Source: Cryoendolithus antarcticus (taxonomy: Eukaryota > Ascomycota > Dothideomycetes > Cladosporiales > Cladosporiaceae). Taken from it: a stretch of DNA of 64,000 nucleotides. Position 1 is the first letter of the stretch, and every line of letters begins with the position of its first letter. Made by a program: the position numbers and the translations under genes. The stretch spans positions 682,001-746,000 of the forward strand of contig NAJO01000009.1 in the NCBI GenBank assembly GCA_002077065.1. The letters are read 5' to 3'. Under the pieces are notes generated by a model. That model was not told the DNA's origin and did not search any database. It worked only from the letters and a program-made list of their open reading frames with translations. Positions 1 to 10,040 of the stretch are shown piece by piece.

Positions 1-1
1 T

Positions 2-2746
2 ACCAATGGCGAACGATCACCACGCCTGCCAATCAGTCCCTCTGCAGCACGCGATCAGGCAGCCCGGGATCGTTATGACCGTACAAAGCTCATCTTTCGT
101 CCACTCGAAGACTACATGGCTACCACCTTCGGCTCACTGGAAACCCTCAATGTCAGCTTCTCCACTGTTCGGCTGATGCTACTGGGGAGAACGAAGAGCG
201 AATCGCATATCCCCACGCCGCCGCCAGAACCGAGTGCTGACTTCCCGTCGAGTCCTATTGACCTACTGAACGGCCTCGACGCCAAGACACTGCTACTGGG
301 AGACATAGGCGAGAATGGCAGCTGGTGGGCTGGTAGAGTGGATCGCAAAATGGGATCCAACAAGATCAAGAGGAAGAAAATCGGCAGCGGTACCAGCAAG
401 GCTGTGAGCTCGAAGAGCCCGAATATCGACTGGGCGATGCTGGACCAGTTCTACGAGATCGTTCATTCGGCTGGAGAGGACTGGAGATTGGCATTACCAT
501 TACTTGGCGCCGAGTGCGATCAGACACGTTTTGACGACGAGCAGGAGATCCAGCAGATCGAGACCGACTTGGCAGAAGCGAAAGAGCACGCTATCCGTAC
601 TCTACTGAAGATCACGGAGAACTTGCTCAAGCGGCCGGGCAAGGCGATCAAACAGCCTGAAGACATTCGATGGCTACTGATACTGCTGGCGAATCCTTCG
701 CTACACGCCGAGCAGAGGCGGCTTCGGGTGAAGCGAGCTGCTTCGACCGCTGCTGCGAACGGTACGCAAGGATTTAGTCCAGCAAAAGCTGCTCAGCGCC
801 GCCCAGTAATTCTGCATGACCCTCGATCATCACCTCGCGATGCGGCCGCAACAGCTCATACTGGCATCATCAAGCGTATTCTCGGTCTGCTCGCTCATGC
901 ACCCGATCCCAGCGCACGCTACCTTACCACTTGGTTCTCTCGCCTTGACGAGGCTGCATTCATATCTAATGTGGATCTTGTGGCATCGTTTCTCACGCAT
1001 CGTCTCGCTCGCCGCAGTACAGGCAAAGCTCGGAGAACCAAGTCCATGAACGTAAACGACAATGGCGGACTCATTCCCAATCTGAGCAACGGCGCAGCGA
1101 GTACCAGTGTGCAGCTGCATAGTGCGCTCGGACTCGCTGGAAGCACGAGCACTAAGAAGCGCACCGATGGGGATGGTGACGGAGGCGAGACCGAATGGGC
1201 TACTGACTGGCAGCTTCGAGCAGCGGCGAAGATGATGAGCATGCTTTTTGCTGCGAACGACACCTTCCAGGGTACACGTACGGCCACATCGTTATCGGCC
1301 CTAGATCCTACTTCCGCGCCCGGTCAGCTACTGGCCACCAATTACTTCTACACCACTTTGCTCGACTCCGCCTCTCCAGCGCTCATCTCAGATTTCAAAC
1401 TCTGGGAGTCTTTGCCGTCACTACCCGCCGCACGCGCCAAAGACAAGTTCGCCTTTTGCCAGTACCCGTTCCTGCTCTCCCTCGGGGCGAAGATCCGCAT
1501 CCTCGAATTCGACGCTAGACGTCAGATGGAGCTCAAAGCCCGCGAAGCCTACTTCGACAGCGTCGTTCGCGCCCGAGACGGCGGCCAGCACTTCCACCTT
1601 CGTGTCAGAAGGGACTGTATGGTGGATGACTCGCTGCAACAGATCGCAAGCGCCGTCGGCGCCGGAGGCGAAGACATGAAGAAAGGTCTCCGCGTCCAAT
1701 TTGCAGGCGAGGATGGCGTTGACGCGGGTGGCCTGCGCAAAGAATGGTTTCTGTTATTGGTGAGAGAGGTGTTCGACGCTGATCACGGGCTGTTCCTGTG
1801 GGACGACGAGAGCGGCTGCTGCTGGTTCAATCCTGGGACGTTCGAGACGGGGGAGGAATACTTCCTTGTCGGGGCCCTGCTTGGTCTCGCAATCTATAAT
1901 TCCACAATCCTCGACTGTCGACTCCCTAGCTTTCTCTGGCGGAAACTGTTAGCTTCTGCTCCTTCGACGCCAGGCTCCACTGCCACAGGTCCACCTATGA
2001 CATACACTCTCACCGACCTCGCGCAACTCCACCCTTCACTTGCCACAGGCCTGCAAACTCTCCTCACCTTCTCTGGCGACGTCCAAGAGACTTACGCCTG
2101 GTCCTTCGCCGCGCCCATCTCCCGCTACGGCACCCACACCACGCACCCTCTTCTCCCCAACGGCGATGACATTCCAGTGACAAATGCCAACCGCGCCCAG
2201 TTCGTCGACTTATACACGCGCCACCTCCTCGACACTTCTGTGACACGTCAGTACGAGCCCTTCAAACGCGGCTTCTGGACGGTCTGCGCTGGCAATGCGC
2301 TCTCCTTATTCCGCCCAGAGGAAGTCGAGCTCCTAGTCCGCGGTAGCGAGGAAGCAGAGATCGACGTCGACACTCTACGCGCTGTGGCCGTGTACGAAAA
2401 CTTCCGCTCTCCCCTCCCTTCCCACCCCCTTCTCCCGACGCCGTCCGAGACCGTGCCACTGATATCCTGGTTCTGGGAGCTCTTCGCTGAAGCTCCTCCA
2501 ACCCGGCAGAGAAAGTTGCTCGGCTTCATCACGGGCTCTGATCGCATTCCTGCTTTGGGGGCGGCGAGCTTGGTTCTCCGGATCGTGGCTGGAGGGAAGG
2601 GCTGGGGCAAAGAGAGTGCGGAGAGGTTCCCAAGCGCGAGGACGTGCTTCAATCAGCTGCTGCTTTGGGGGTATGGGAGTAAGGCCGTTCTTGCGGAGAG
2701 GCTGTGGCGGGCGGTGGAGGAGGGAGAGGGTTTCGGGTTGAAGTGA
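2..2746 (+). CDS. HUL4: HECT E3 ubiquitin ligase, Hul4-type (5' partial)
   Basis: This is an E3 ubiquitin-protein ligase that passes ubiquitin from an E2 to substrates through a thioester on its own cysteine. The reading frame is open from base 2 through an internal ATG at 116, so the N-terminus lies outside the window. The C-terminal half is a HECT domain, with the motif DGVDAGGLRKEW in the middle and ARTCFNQLLLW near the end. The catalytic Cys is about residue 844 counted from the ATG at 116. The protein ends in GFGLK, a typical HECT tail. The N-terminal part, with a DRTKLIFRPLEDY segment before the ATG, and the overall size resemble the fungal Hul4 group, linked in yeast to nuclear protein quality control. 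The family call is strong; the Hul4 assignment is somewhat less certain. The 3' end faces the next gene 164 bp away. Confidence 0.88.
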   Translation, partial: TNGERSPRLPISPSAARDQAARDRYDRTKLIFRPLEDYMATTFGSLETLNVSFSTVRLMLLGRTKSESHIPTPPPEPSADFPSSPIDLLNGLDAKTLLLGDIGENGSWWAGRVDRKMGSNKIKRKKIGSGTSKAVSSKSPNIDWAMLDQFYEIVHSAGEDWRLALPLLGAECDQTRFDDEQEIQQIETDLAEAKEHAIRTLLKITENLLKRPGKAIKQPEDIRWLLILLANPSLHAEQRRLRVKRAASTAAANGTQGFSPAKAAQRRPVILHDPRSSPRDAAATAHTGIIKRILGLLAHAPDPSARYLTTWFSRLDEAAFISNVDLVASFLTHRLARRSTGKARRTKSMNVNDNGGLIPNLSNGAASTSVQLHSALGLAGSTSTKKRTDGDGDGGETEWATDWQLRAAAKMMSMLFAANDTFQGTRTATSLSALDPTSAPGQLLATNYFYTTLLDSASPALISDFKLWESLPSLPAARAKDKFAFCQYPFLLSLGAKIRILEFDARRQMELKAREAYFDSVVRARDGGQHFHLRVRRDCMVDDSLQQIASAVGAGGEDMKKGLRVQFAGEDGVDAGGLRKEWFLLLVREVFDADHGLFLWDDESGCCWFNPGTFETGEEYFLVGALLGLAIYNSTILDCRLPSFLWRKLLASAPSTPGSTATGPPMTYTLTDLAQLHPSLATGLQTLLTFSGDVQETYAWSFAAPISRYGTHTTHPLLPNGDDIPVTNANRAQFVDLYTRHLLDTSVTRQYEPFKRGFWTVCAGNALSLFRPEEVELLVRGSEEAEIDVDTLRAVAVYENFRSPLPSHPLLPTPSETVPLISWFWELFAEAPPTRQRKLLGFITGSDRIPALGAASLVLRIVAGGKGWGKESAERFPSARTCFNQLLLWGYGSKAVLAERLWRAVEEGEGFGLK

Positions 2747-2910
2747 ACGAAGAACACCTAGCGAAGATGTCCGGGACAGCTTCGCCGCGACTCTTGTGGG
2801 ATGGGACGAAGCGAGATCATGCATACCTACGACCGTTATGCCTAATGCTTCCATAGATCCATCCTCATCACCATCCACTTACATCAGCGCCTGGAAAAAC
2901 TGCAGCTGCG

Positions 2911-5075
2911 CTATTCCCCCTCAACCCTCTTCCCCAGCCTCCCCAATCCTCCCCCCCAAACAACATCACCATCACTACTTCCCACCACAGCATTCCTCCA
3001 AGTCTCAAAGAACAACCCCCCCTTCGGCGCATCTTCCCCCTGCGCCCAGCCAACTCTCTTATAACCTGACAGTACGCCCTCCTCTTCCTCGTCCTCCACC
3101 ACCATGCCGACGCCTGTAGCTTCAATTTGTTTGACCATTTCAGATTGCTTCGGGCCGGCAAAAGCGTTGCGGGGAGCAAGGCGTGCGTCTTCGGGGGAGA
3201 GCGAGGACGAGTTGACGCGCAGGTCGCCGCGGAGTGTGGCGGCTACGCCGTCGGCCCAGTGGAGTCCGCTGTGCGCGGAAATGTGGTCTAAGCGGCCTAA
3301 GAGCCAAGACAACTGGGTTAGCGCCAGCGCCGTAGAAGCCGGCGACGCCCTTCCCGGATCCGCCTGCGAATTCGGCGTCGTCAACCCCAATCTCTCTAAT
3401 GCGCAAGTGCCAGCGAAAAACAGTGGCCAGATCGACGCATAAGATGTCACGAGCACAGCGTTACTATTCCAGCACGGAACTGGCGCGTGCCCGAGCTGGC
3501 AGGGTATCGTAGCGCAAATCTCGTCCGCTAACTGGCGGCGCGTGGCACGGACGCCGGCGTGGTCGAATCCAGGAATGGAAAGGCGGAGCGCGAGCATTTG
3601 CTGCATGCGTGTTACCATGATACGAATGGAGCGGTAGGTGTTCCACACACCCGGCATCGGGATCCCAGCGTAGGAGTGCACGGTGTTGTTCCAGATGTGC
3701 GGGCTGTCGTCTACCCTTAGCTCCGTGTACGACCAATGGGGATGACATGAGGGGGTGTTAGTTGCCCAGGATTGCATCCGGGCATCGACTTCATTTATAC
3801 GGGAGAGGGCTTCGGGGCCGGTGATTTTGGATTTCTTGGCGAGGTATTGGATCGTGGCGAAGTCAAAGCAGATGTCTATCAGGTTGTCGGCGGGGGCTTG
3901 GAAGGCTGCGTCGGGGGATGCGGCTTGGAGAGCGGGGGTCCAGTCTAGGAGGAAGGAGGGCGGGAGCATGTCGTCCCAAAGGCAGTGGATCATCTTGGGT
4001 GAGAGTCAGTAGAGAGGTCTGGAGGTTTGGAGGGGCCTTCCTGGGGGCTTACGATTTGGGCGCGGGTCTCGCGAAAGATATTTCGTCCGACACCGGACAT
4101 GAAATTGTGCTTTCCCTCGTAGCTTCAGCAGCTGTGTTGCGCCCTGGATGTGGGCTTTCCAGGATTGCACCGATTGCTTGCTGTCGCAGACCAAGTTCTA
4201 CTCACTACCGTCAGCCTTGCGCTTCCGCCTCTCACCAGCCAGGCAACACTCACCTCATACAAACTCAACACACTGACAGCAATCAAACTCTCATCCGTCC
4301 GACACTTCTCCCCATCCCTCAAACTCTCATTCAACATCCCCAACGCCTTACCATAAACATTTCGACTCCACACCCGTCCCTGCGGCACATATCTGACATT
4401 ATCCAGCGCCGCCATGCCGCAAGCCTTGATCGCTAGTGTGAGACAGGGATCCATGCGAGGCACAGCGGCGTAGCGGGGTACATACTCCCAGTGGCCTTGC
4501 GAGGTGAAGCAGCTGAGAAAGTAGGAGGTGGCGACTTCATCGGCACGGGGGAGGAAGCCGCGCGTGATCCAGGAGGTCACTGTGGAGAGGTTTGAGAAGA
4601 AGTCTGCGGAGACGGTGGCGTCTGGGGGTCCGGGCCGGTAGACGTCTTCTTCATCTGTGGGATCCAGATTAGGGAGATCGGTGGAGAAGACTGGAGGGTC
4701 GAAGGAGTCGGGTATATACTCGGAGCTGCTTGGTGTTGAGTATTGTGAGACTCTCCACTGTGTCTGGGATGACTCCAAGGGTTGCGACCAGCTCTGTGTT
4801 GCTGTATTCGTAGTTCCAGGTGGTGTCGTTCTCGACCTGACGACTGCAGTACTGTGACCCGCCTTCCGACCCTCTGCCTTCCGAGTGACAGCAACAGTCT
4901 CGTCCTGGATCTGCAGGGCAGTCGTATCTCGATACCCGGAGCATGGCTTTCTCAGCTTGACACATCGCACACAGGCTGGCTGCTCCAGCGTACATCGCTT
5001 CTTCGCGAGGCGGCATTGTTCGCACCCAGCCGAGGGCTTACCGCGGTAGACCATAGCCCGGGACTCAACGTCCAC
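2911..5075 (-). CDS. Zn2Cys6 transcription factor with apparent +1 frameshift in exon 2
   Basis: This is a fungal binuclear zinc-cluster regulator. The N-terminus has six cysteines in CEQCRLAKKRC and ACVRC...KPC spacing (about residues 18-45), followed by an acidic/Ser-rich linker and a fungal regulator domain (HIQGATQLLKLRG, later FRETRAQI). Exons are 4254-5075, 4053-4197 and 2911-3993, with introns of 56 nt (4198-4253) and 59 nt (3994-4052), both GT-AG. Exon 2 is 145 nt although both flanking junctions are phase 0. The frame giving LLKLRG does not continue into the frame giving GRNIFRETRAQI, which alone joins exon 3. One surplus base in the GGGAAA run at 4111-4116 (minus-strand reading) explains this. 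Either the gene is disrupted here or a homopolymer was miscalled. Target genes are unknown. Confidence 0.75.
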
Positions 5076-5809
5076 TGAGAGGTAGGGGTGACCTCCAGCA
5101 ACGCAATGACAATTAGGGATATCGTGTCAACCACTTGGTCCAGACGCCTGCGCGGGGGGAGCAGTCTTAAATGCCGTACAGAATTTCCCACAGACGGCCT
5201 CGGAGTCGATCGTCTGCTGGAAAGATATGAGATAGACCACCAGATCCTGACCCTCAGCGCCCGTCTAGTAATGAGCGGCTCTAGATCTAGGCTGCATCCA
5301 CGTGGGCGAACGCGATCGCTGCCTGTCGTCAATACGGATGATTGACTGAGAACATGGAAGATGCTGTTATTGAAGCAACGTATACCTCGAATTGCTCGCA
5401 AGCTCAAGACATCCTATTGACATTGATAGCTGTTGAACTCCGGTACACTACATGATCGTGCAATCTATAGTTGCCTCACAGCCGCACGAATCCTGTGCAC
5501 GCCCACGCGTCGATCGTGGTTCGGCACACTTTATAATCGCTCCATCCGATGGAACTCTGTCACACCATCACACCACAATAGTAGTGCAATGTGAGTTTTA
5601 ATCTTGAACTGGTGAGTCTGGTGGTGTGCAGATGGCATGTTGCAGCACACGCTGAGGTGAGATGGGATGTGGACGAAGAGGGAGGTCAAAGGCTGTGGCG
5701 CTGTCGGCTTGCCGGATCGCGAGATGGAAAGCTTCGGTGTGACATTGTTGCTGCTCGATATTCGACGTTGTGGTTCATACAGTGTATATGCATCGTTGCC
5801 ACATCCCAT
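5076..5809. other. Intergenic region, no gene seen
   Basis: These 734 bp lie between the 5' end of the Zn2Cys6 regulator and the 3' end of the CCT gamma gene, so they hold the regulator's promoter. Only short overlapping open frames without family features are present. Confidence 0.6.
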
Positions 5810-7489
5810 CTAGTCCTCATCCCCTCCCCCGCCCGTCCCCACGCCTCCAGTCTTCGCAGACTTCGCCCCAACAATATCATCAACCCTGAGTAACAAGCAA
5901 GCACTCTCCACAGCCGTCTTGACACTCTGCAGCTTCACAGCTTGCGGCTCCCATACCCCGAAGTCTTTCATATCCACAATCTTGCCCGCATCGCCATCAA
6001 TACCCCAAGTACTCCCTCCCTCGACGTGCTTCGCTCGTAGTTGAGTAAGGACTCTTATGGGAGAGGAGCCAGAGTTCTGGATGAGTGTGCGGGGGATGAC
6101 TTCCATGGCTTCAGCGATGGCCTTATAGGGCCACTGCGCCACACCTTCGACTTCTTTCGCTTTCGCGGCAAGGCGAACGGAGACAGCCATCTCGGTTGCG
6201 CCGCCGCCGGGGGAGAGGTATGGGTGGAAGATCACATTTCTTGCGACGCTCATGGCATCCATGAGATTCCGATCAATCTCATTCAGGATGTCTTTCGAGG
6301 GCCCGCGGAGCAGGATCGTGCAAGCGCGAGGCGTTTTGCACTTGGTGAGGAAGGTGAAGTACTCGTCGCCGATTTTCGAGATCTCGAAGAGCCCGCATTG
6401 CGTGCCTATGTCGTGCTCTGTGAGGTCGAAGACGGAGTTTACTATTGTTGCGCCGGTCGCGCGGGCGATGCGGTTGTTGTCTGACTTTCGCACACGGCGG
6501 AGGGCGGTGATGTTGTGATTGAGGAGGAAGTGCTGTGCGAGATCTGAGACGCCCTTTTCGGTTATCACGAGGTCGGGTTTGAGGGCCACGATTGAGTCGC
6601 ACATGGCGCGGACTTGCTCTTCTTCGATTTGGAGGATGCGGTTCCAGTCTTCTTCTTTTGTGATCTCGATGTTGGTTTGCGACTCGCCTTTCTTGTACTC
6701 GAGCGTGCAGTCTAGGAGCATTATGCGGGGGTTCTCGATCCGACGGCGCATCTTGGGGTGTGTGATGTCTTTGTTCAGCATTACGCCGTCGAGCACTTTG
6801 CAGTCTTCGATCTCGCCGCCAGGGATCTTCTCCACTCTTGCGTAGCGCTTGATGTCCACCTCTTTCTTGCCACCGCCCATGTCGAAGCTCACTGTTCGCA
6901 CTGCTGTCAACGCAAGATCGCACATCAGCTCGCTCCACCTCGATGTGAATTTTGTCCCGATCGACGACCCGATCAATTGCCTCATCTGATCCGTGTTGTT
7001 GATGTCCACGGGTACTGAGACCTCCTCGATGATCTTCAATGCATCGCTCAGCGCCCTCTTGAACGCTTGTATGATGACCACAGGATGTATGTGCCTGTCC
7101 AGCTGCGGTAATGAGAGCGCCAGTATCTCGCCCGCCAGAATGATCACGGTCGTCGTCCCATCACCCACTTCCTCATCCTGAGTCCGTGCAAGCTCGATCA
7201 TGCTCTTTGCTGCCGGATGTGCGACTTCAATCTCTCGGAGGATGGCGTGACCGTCATTTGTGAGGACGATGCCGCCCATGGGATCTAGCAGCATTTTGAG
7301 CATGGCTTTGGGACCCAGACATGATCGGATAATGTCTGCGACGGTCTTTGCGGCGGTGATGTTGGAGAGTTGCGCTTGCCGGCCGACTTGTCTGTCGCCG
7401 GAGCCTGTGTCTGTAGTTTTGTCAGTGCTGGTGCATCTACTTGAGGTTGTCCATCGAGACGTACTCATTACAACCACCGGAGCCTGCAT
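5810..7489 (-). CDS. CCT3: T-complex protein 1 subunit gamma (CCT3)
   Basis: This is one of eight subunits of the cytosolic group II chaperonin TRiC/CCT, which folds actin, tubulin and WD-repeat proteins using ATP. The 541-aa product has the expected length. It starts MQAPVVVM, then has the ATP-site motif GDGTTTVIILAGE, DPMGGIVLTNDGHAI near the start and SPGGGATEM in the second equatorial part. QTNIEITKEEDW and ITEKGVSDLAQHFLL in the apical region are typical of the gamma subunit. Exons are 7465-7489 and 5810-7410. The 54-nt intron (7411-7464) splits the second codon after VVVM, so the real start is the ATG at 7489, not the longer open frame that reads through the intron. The C-terminus is Gly-rich. 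The promoter must lie in the 282 bp before the antiporter gene's 3' end. Confidence 0.95.
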   Translation of the reverse strand: MQAPVVVMSTSRWTTSSRCTSTDKTTDTGSGDRQVGRQAQLSNITAAKTVADIIRSCLGPKAMLKMLLDPMGGIVLTNDGHAILREIEVAHPAAKSMIELARTQDEEVGDGTTTVIILAGEILALSLPQLDRHIHPVVIIQAFKRALSDALKIIEEVSVPVDINNTDQMRQLIGSSIGTKFTSRWSELMCDLALTAVRTVSFDMGGGKKEVDIKRYARVEKIPGGEIEDCKVLDGVMLNKDITHPKMRRRIENPRIMLLDCTLEYKKGESQTNIEITKEEDWNRILQIEEEQVRAMCDSIVALKPDLVITEKGVSDLAQHFLLNHNITALRRVRKSDNNRIARATGATIVNSVFDLTEHDIGTQCGLFEISKIGDEYFTFLTKCKTPRACTILLRGPSKDILNEIDRNLMDAMSVARNVIFHPYLSPGGGATEMAVSVRLAAKAKEVEGVAQWPYKAIAEAMEVIPRTLIQNSGSSPIRVLTQLRAKHVEGGSTWGIDGDAGKIVDMKDFGVWEPQAVKLQSVKTAVESACLLLRVDDIVGAKSAKTGGVGTGGGGDED

Positions 7490-7771
7490 CTTGACTGCGT
7501 TTGCGCGCTGTTGCGCCGCCTGGGAGTCGCGAAGTCTGAATCTGACCCAGGAATACTGATCAAAAGAGGAAGGCGGGCGAGGTTGTGCGTTGGGATAAGC
7601 TGGGTGCTGTAGTCGTTGCAAGCTGCAGAGGTGTTCGATTCAATACTCAACATATGGCTTGGCACATGGAGCAAAAAGTCGCGTTGCGCGCGTTTGAGAG
7701 CTCTGACGCTGTGCCACAAGTAATGACATGATATTGGCCATATATCGCGGTCGCTTCTATTTGTCCTACTT

Positions 7772-9463
7772 TCAAATCACAACACCCCATACCCCTAGCG
7801 GATCTTCCCTTCCACTACTCTTCCTCCGCTCCCTCTCCTGTAGCCTCTTCACCCGCTTCACTAGCAAGCCCACTACTACCGGCCCAATAATCGTGCAGAC
7901 CAGCACTGCCCACGTCACAATAAAAAATAGCTCTGAGGGTCCATCATCCGCGCCGTAGATTCCCTGGCTTTCCGCTACTGCACTAATGAGAAAACCAATC
8001 TCACCTCGAGCTACCATTGCGCTGCCAAGTATGGCAGCTGGGTACAAGCTCAGCGGCGCAGTCCGACGGCTGCGTTTGCGGGAAGTGTTGGCGGCGACCT
8101 GAGTCGATGATCGCGAGTCTTGTTGTGACGCAGGAGGAGAGGCTGTAGCGATCCTAGCACTGGGCGAAAGATCCTGCAGTGATACCTCTGTAGCGGCTGG
8201 GTCTGACTGAGTCATGCCTTTGGACCTCTGTGACTTCCCATGCGTCGGCTTACTATCGCTGGTTGCCGAAGCGAATCGCACAAGACACAGTCCGCAAGCT
8301 AGCTTCCCTACGATCATCAGGATCGAGTATACAGCTCCTCGCCAGATCACTGGAGCAGCGAACATCTTCGTAATGGGTATTGAGCAGCCGATCGAAGCAA
8401 AGAAGAACGGCTTCAGTACCTTCTCGACGATCTGATGGTAGTAGTCCTCGTACACCTCTTTCCCAGTGCTCCGGCGTTCAGTCTTGTCGCCAGCTCTCGC
8501 GCTTGCCACGATCTCTGGTATCTGCAGGTTACCGCAAGATATATCGCCATTAGTCGCCTGCGCTGGACTCCGAAGACCTACTGCCGGTCCATCCGCAGGA
8601 TCTACACGATAGCTCAGATCGCTCAGCCAAGTCACTAGAGCTCCAGCGAGATACGCAGCGAACAAGCCCGAAGTCCCAGCGTACGTAGCGCCTGTGACAA
8701 GTCCTACTAGCACCGCCGTGTGCATCACAAAAGCCGTCTCTGTTCGACTTAGCACCATCCCCGCCCTCCCTTCGTTCCCTTGCAATCTCAACTGCAACAC
8801 CCTCAATGCAGGTCCCACAAACCACTTACATCCCACCACCAGCACCACTGCGAAGCCAATGCTGACCAACACTGGTCTCACAACTGTGACTGCCCTGAAG
8901 TCCCCTTTTCGCCCAAGATTGGAGATAACCTGCACCATCACCAACCCAACCACGTCATCCATCATCGCGGCACTTGTGAGCACGACCCCAAGCCGACTCT
9001 CGGTGAGCCCACTTGTAGTCAGGACAGTAAATGTAGTCCCTAGCGAAGTTGAACAGAGTGCTGCTCCGGCTGCGAAAGCTTGCAGAGGCGTAACAGGCAA
9101 CAGCTTAATCAGCACGAACGACAGAGCAACCGGCAAACTGATCCCGATCGTCGCAACAAGCGACGAGAGCGCAAGGGTGGACTTCAGAGTCGTGATGTCG
9201 GTCGTTAGCCCGCCTTCATACACCACGAGTATAAGGCCGATATAACCGAGCTGCATGACAGCATCTTGGACTTCTAAGGAAAGCCAGTTTGCGCCGGGGA
9301 TGCCGTAGAGGATTCCGAGGAGGATTTGACCTATGAGGCCGCAGTAGAGGACTTTGTTGAGAAGGAAGTTGAGGAAGTTGAGTAGAAGCAGGAAAGAGGA
9401 GAGAACGAGGAGAGTGGAGATGGAGGGCTCGTGGTAGGAGAGGGCGGATGGAGAGGTCGACAT
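7772..9463 (-). CDS. CPA2-type monovalent cation/proton antiporter
   Basis: This is an integral membrane antiporter of the Kef/CPA2 superfamily that probably exchanges Na+ or K+ for H+. The 563-aa protein starts at the ATG at 9463 (MSTSPSALSYHEP). It has about a dozen hydrophobic segments, an early VYEGGLTTD motif and an AAMMDDVVGLV segment with the paired acidic residues expected at the ion site. A cytoplasmic Ser/Arg-rich loop (roughly residues 420-490) comes before the last helices, and the tail is basic. No TrkA-N/RCK regulatory domain is attached. The exact cation and the membrane (plasma, vacuole or Golgi) cannot be read from the sequence. It diverges from the amidohydrolase gene across 577 bp. 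Confidence 0.85.
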   Translation of the reverse strand: MSTSPSALSYHEPSISTLLVLSSFLLLLNFLNFLLNKVLYCGLIGQILLGILYGIPGANWLSLEVQDAVMQLGYIGLILVVYEGGLTTDITTLKSTLALSSLVATIGISLPVALSFVLIKLLPVTPLQAFAAGAALCSTSLGTTFTVLTTSGLTESRLGVVLTSAAMMDDVVGLVMVQVISNLGRKGDFRAVTVVRPVLVSIGFAVVLVVGCKWFVGPALRVLQLRLQGNEGRAGMVLSRTETAFVMHTAVLVGLVTGATYAGTSGLFAAYLAGALVTWLSDLSYRVDPADGPAVGLRSPAQATNGDISCGNLQIPEIVASARAGDKTERRSTGKEVYEDYYHQIVEKVLKPFFFASIGCSIPITKMFAAPVIWRGAVYSILMIVGKLACGLCLVRFASATSDSKPTHGKSQRSKGMTQSDPAATEVSLQDLSPSARIATASPPASQQDSRSSTQVAANTSRKRSRRTAPLSLYPAAILGSAMVARGEIGFLISAVAESQGIYGADDGPSELFFIVTWAVLVCTIIGPVVVGLLVKRVKRLQERERRKSSGREDPLGVWGVVI

Positions 9464-10040
9464 ACCGTGAGTGTAGTGCTCTCCTTTCCACCTGCAAGGT
9501 GATGATGTATGGAGACGTCTCTGGCACGCAGGCCATTGTGCACACCAATTGTGTACACCAGCCGATTCGGTGGGCACGCAGTATGTCCGAGGGTTTTGTC
9601 AATGACCGTTCGTTGTGAGTTAACGAAAGAACTGAGCCGGCTAGAGGCAAGCAGCTTCAACAAAGTCGAGGCGTGGTCCGAGCTCACCATCGTCCTCGCT
9701 AGTGCTTCTTCATGCGAACGTCTTCTTCGCATGCAGCCTCACCCACCTGACCCGTGAACGCCAGTCAATCGGTCGCCATCGATTCCTTGAATCCGTTGTG
9801 GTACTGCATTGGGCTTCCGAGCTGGTCCACCGATGGTGTGGCTGCTGATGAGTAAAGTACATGCGCTGACATTGCATCTGCCGTTATCACGCGTTATGCA
9901 GTATTGAGTCTCGCTTGCACCTTTGGTGGTGGGACAGCATGCGAATCGTCTTGCGGCTACGTCAAAGTCATTCAAAGGCACGGCAATCCGCTGTACACCG
10001 GCAGGTTGGGCGCTCGTCAGTCCGTTTCATCGCGTCAATC
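9464..10040. promoter_or_regulatory. Divergent promoter region, antiporter / amidohydrolase
   Basis: These 577 bp separate two divergently transcribed genes and must carry both promoters. No strong TATA box, repeat or additional gene is evident; the open frames here are short and overlap one another. Confidence 0.5.

Noticed and set aside
830..1287. Minus-strand open frames of 96-122 codons inside the HECT ligase gene
   Set aside because: They are complements of a clearly coding frame and show no features.
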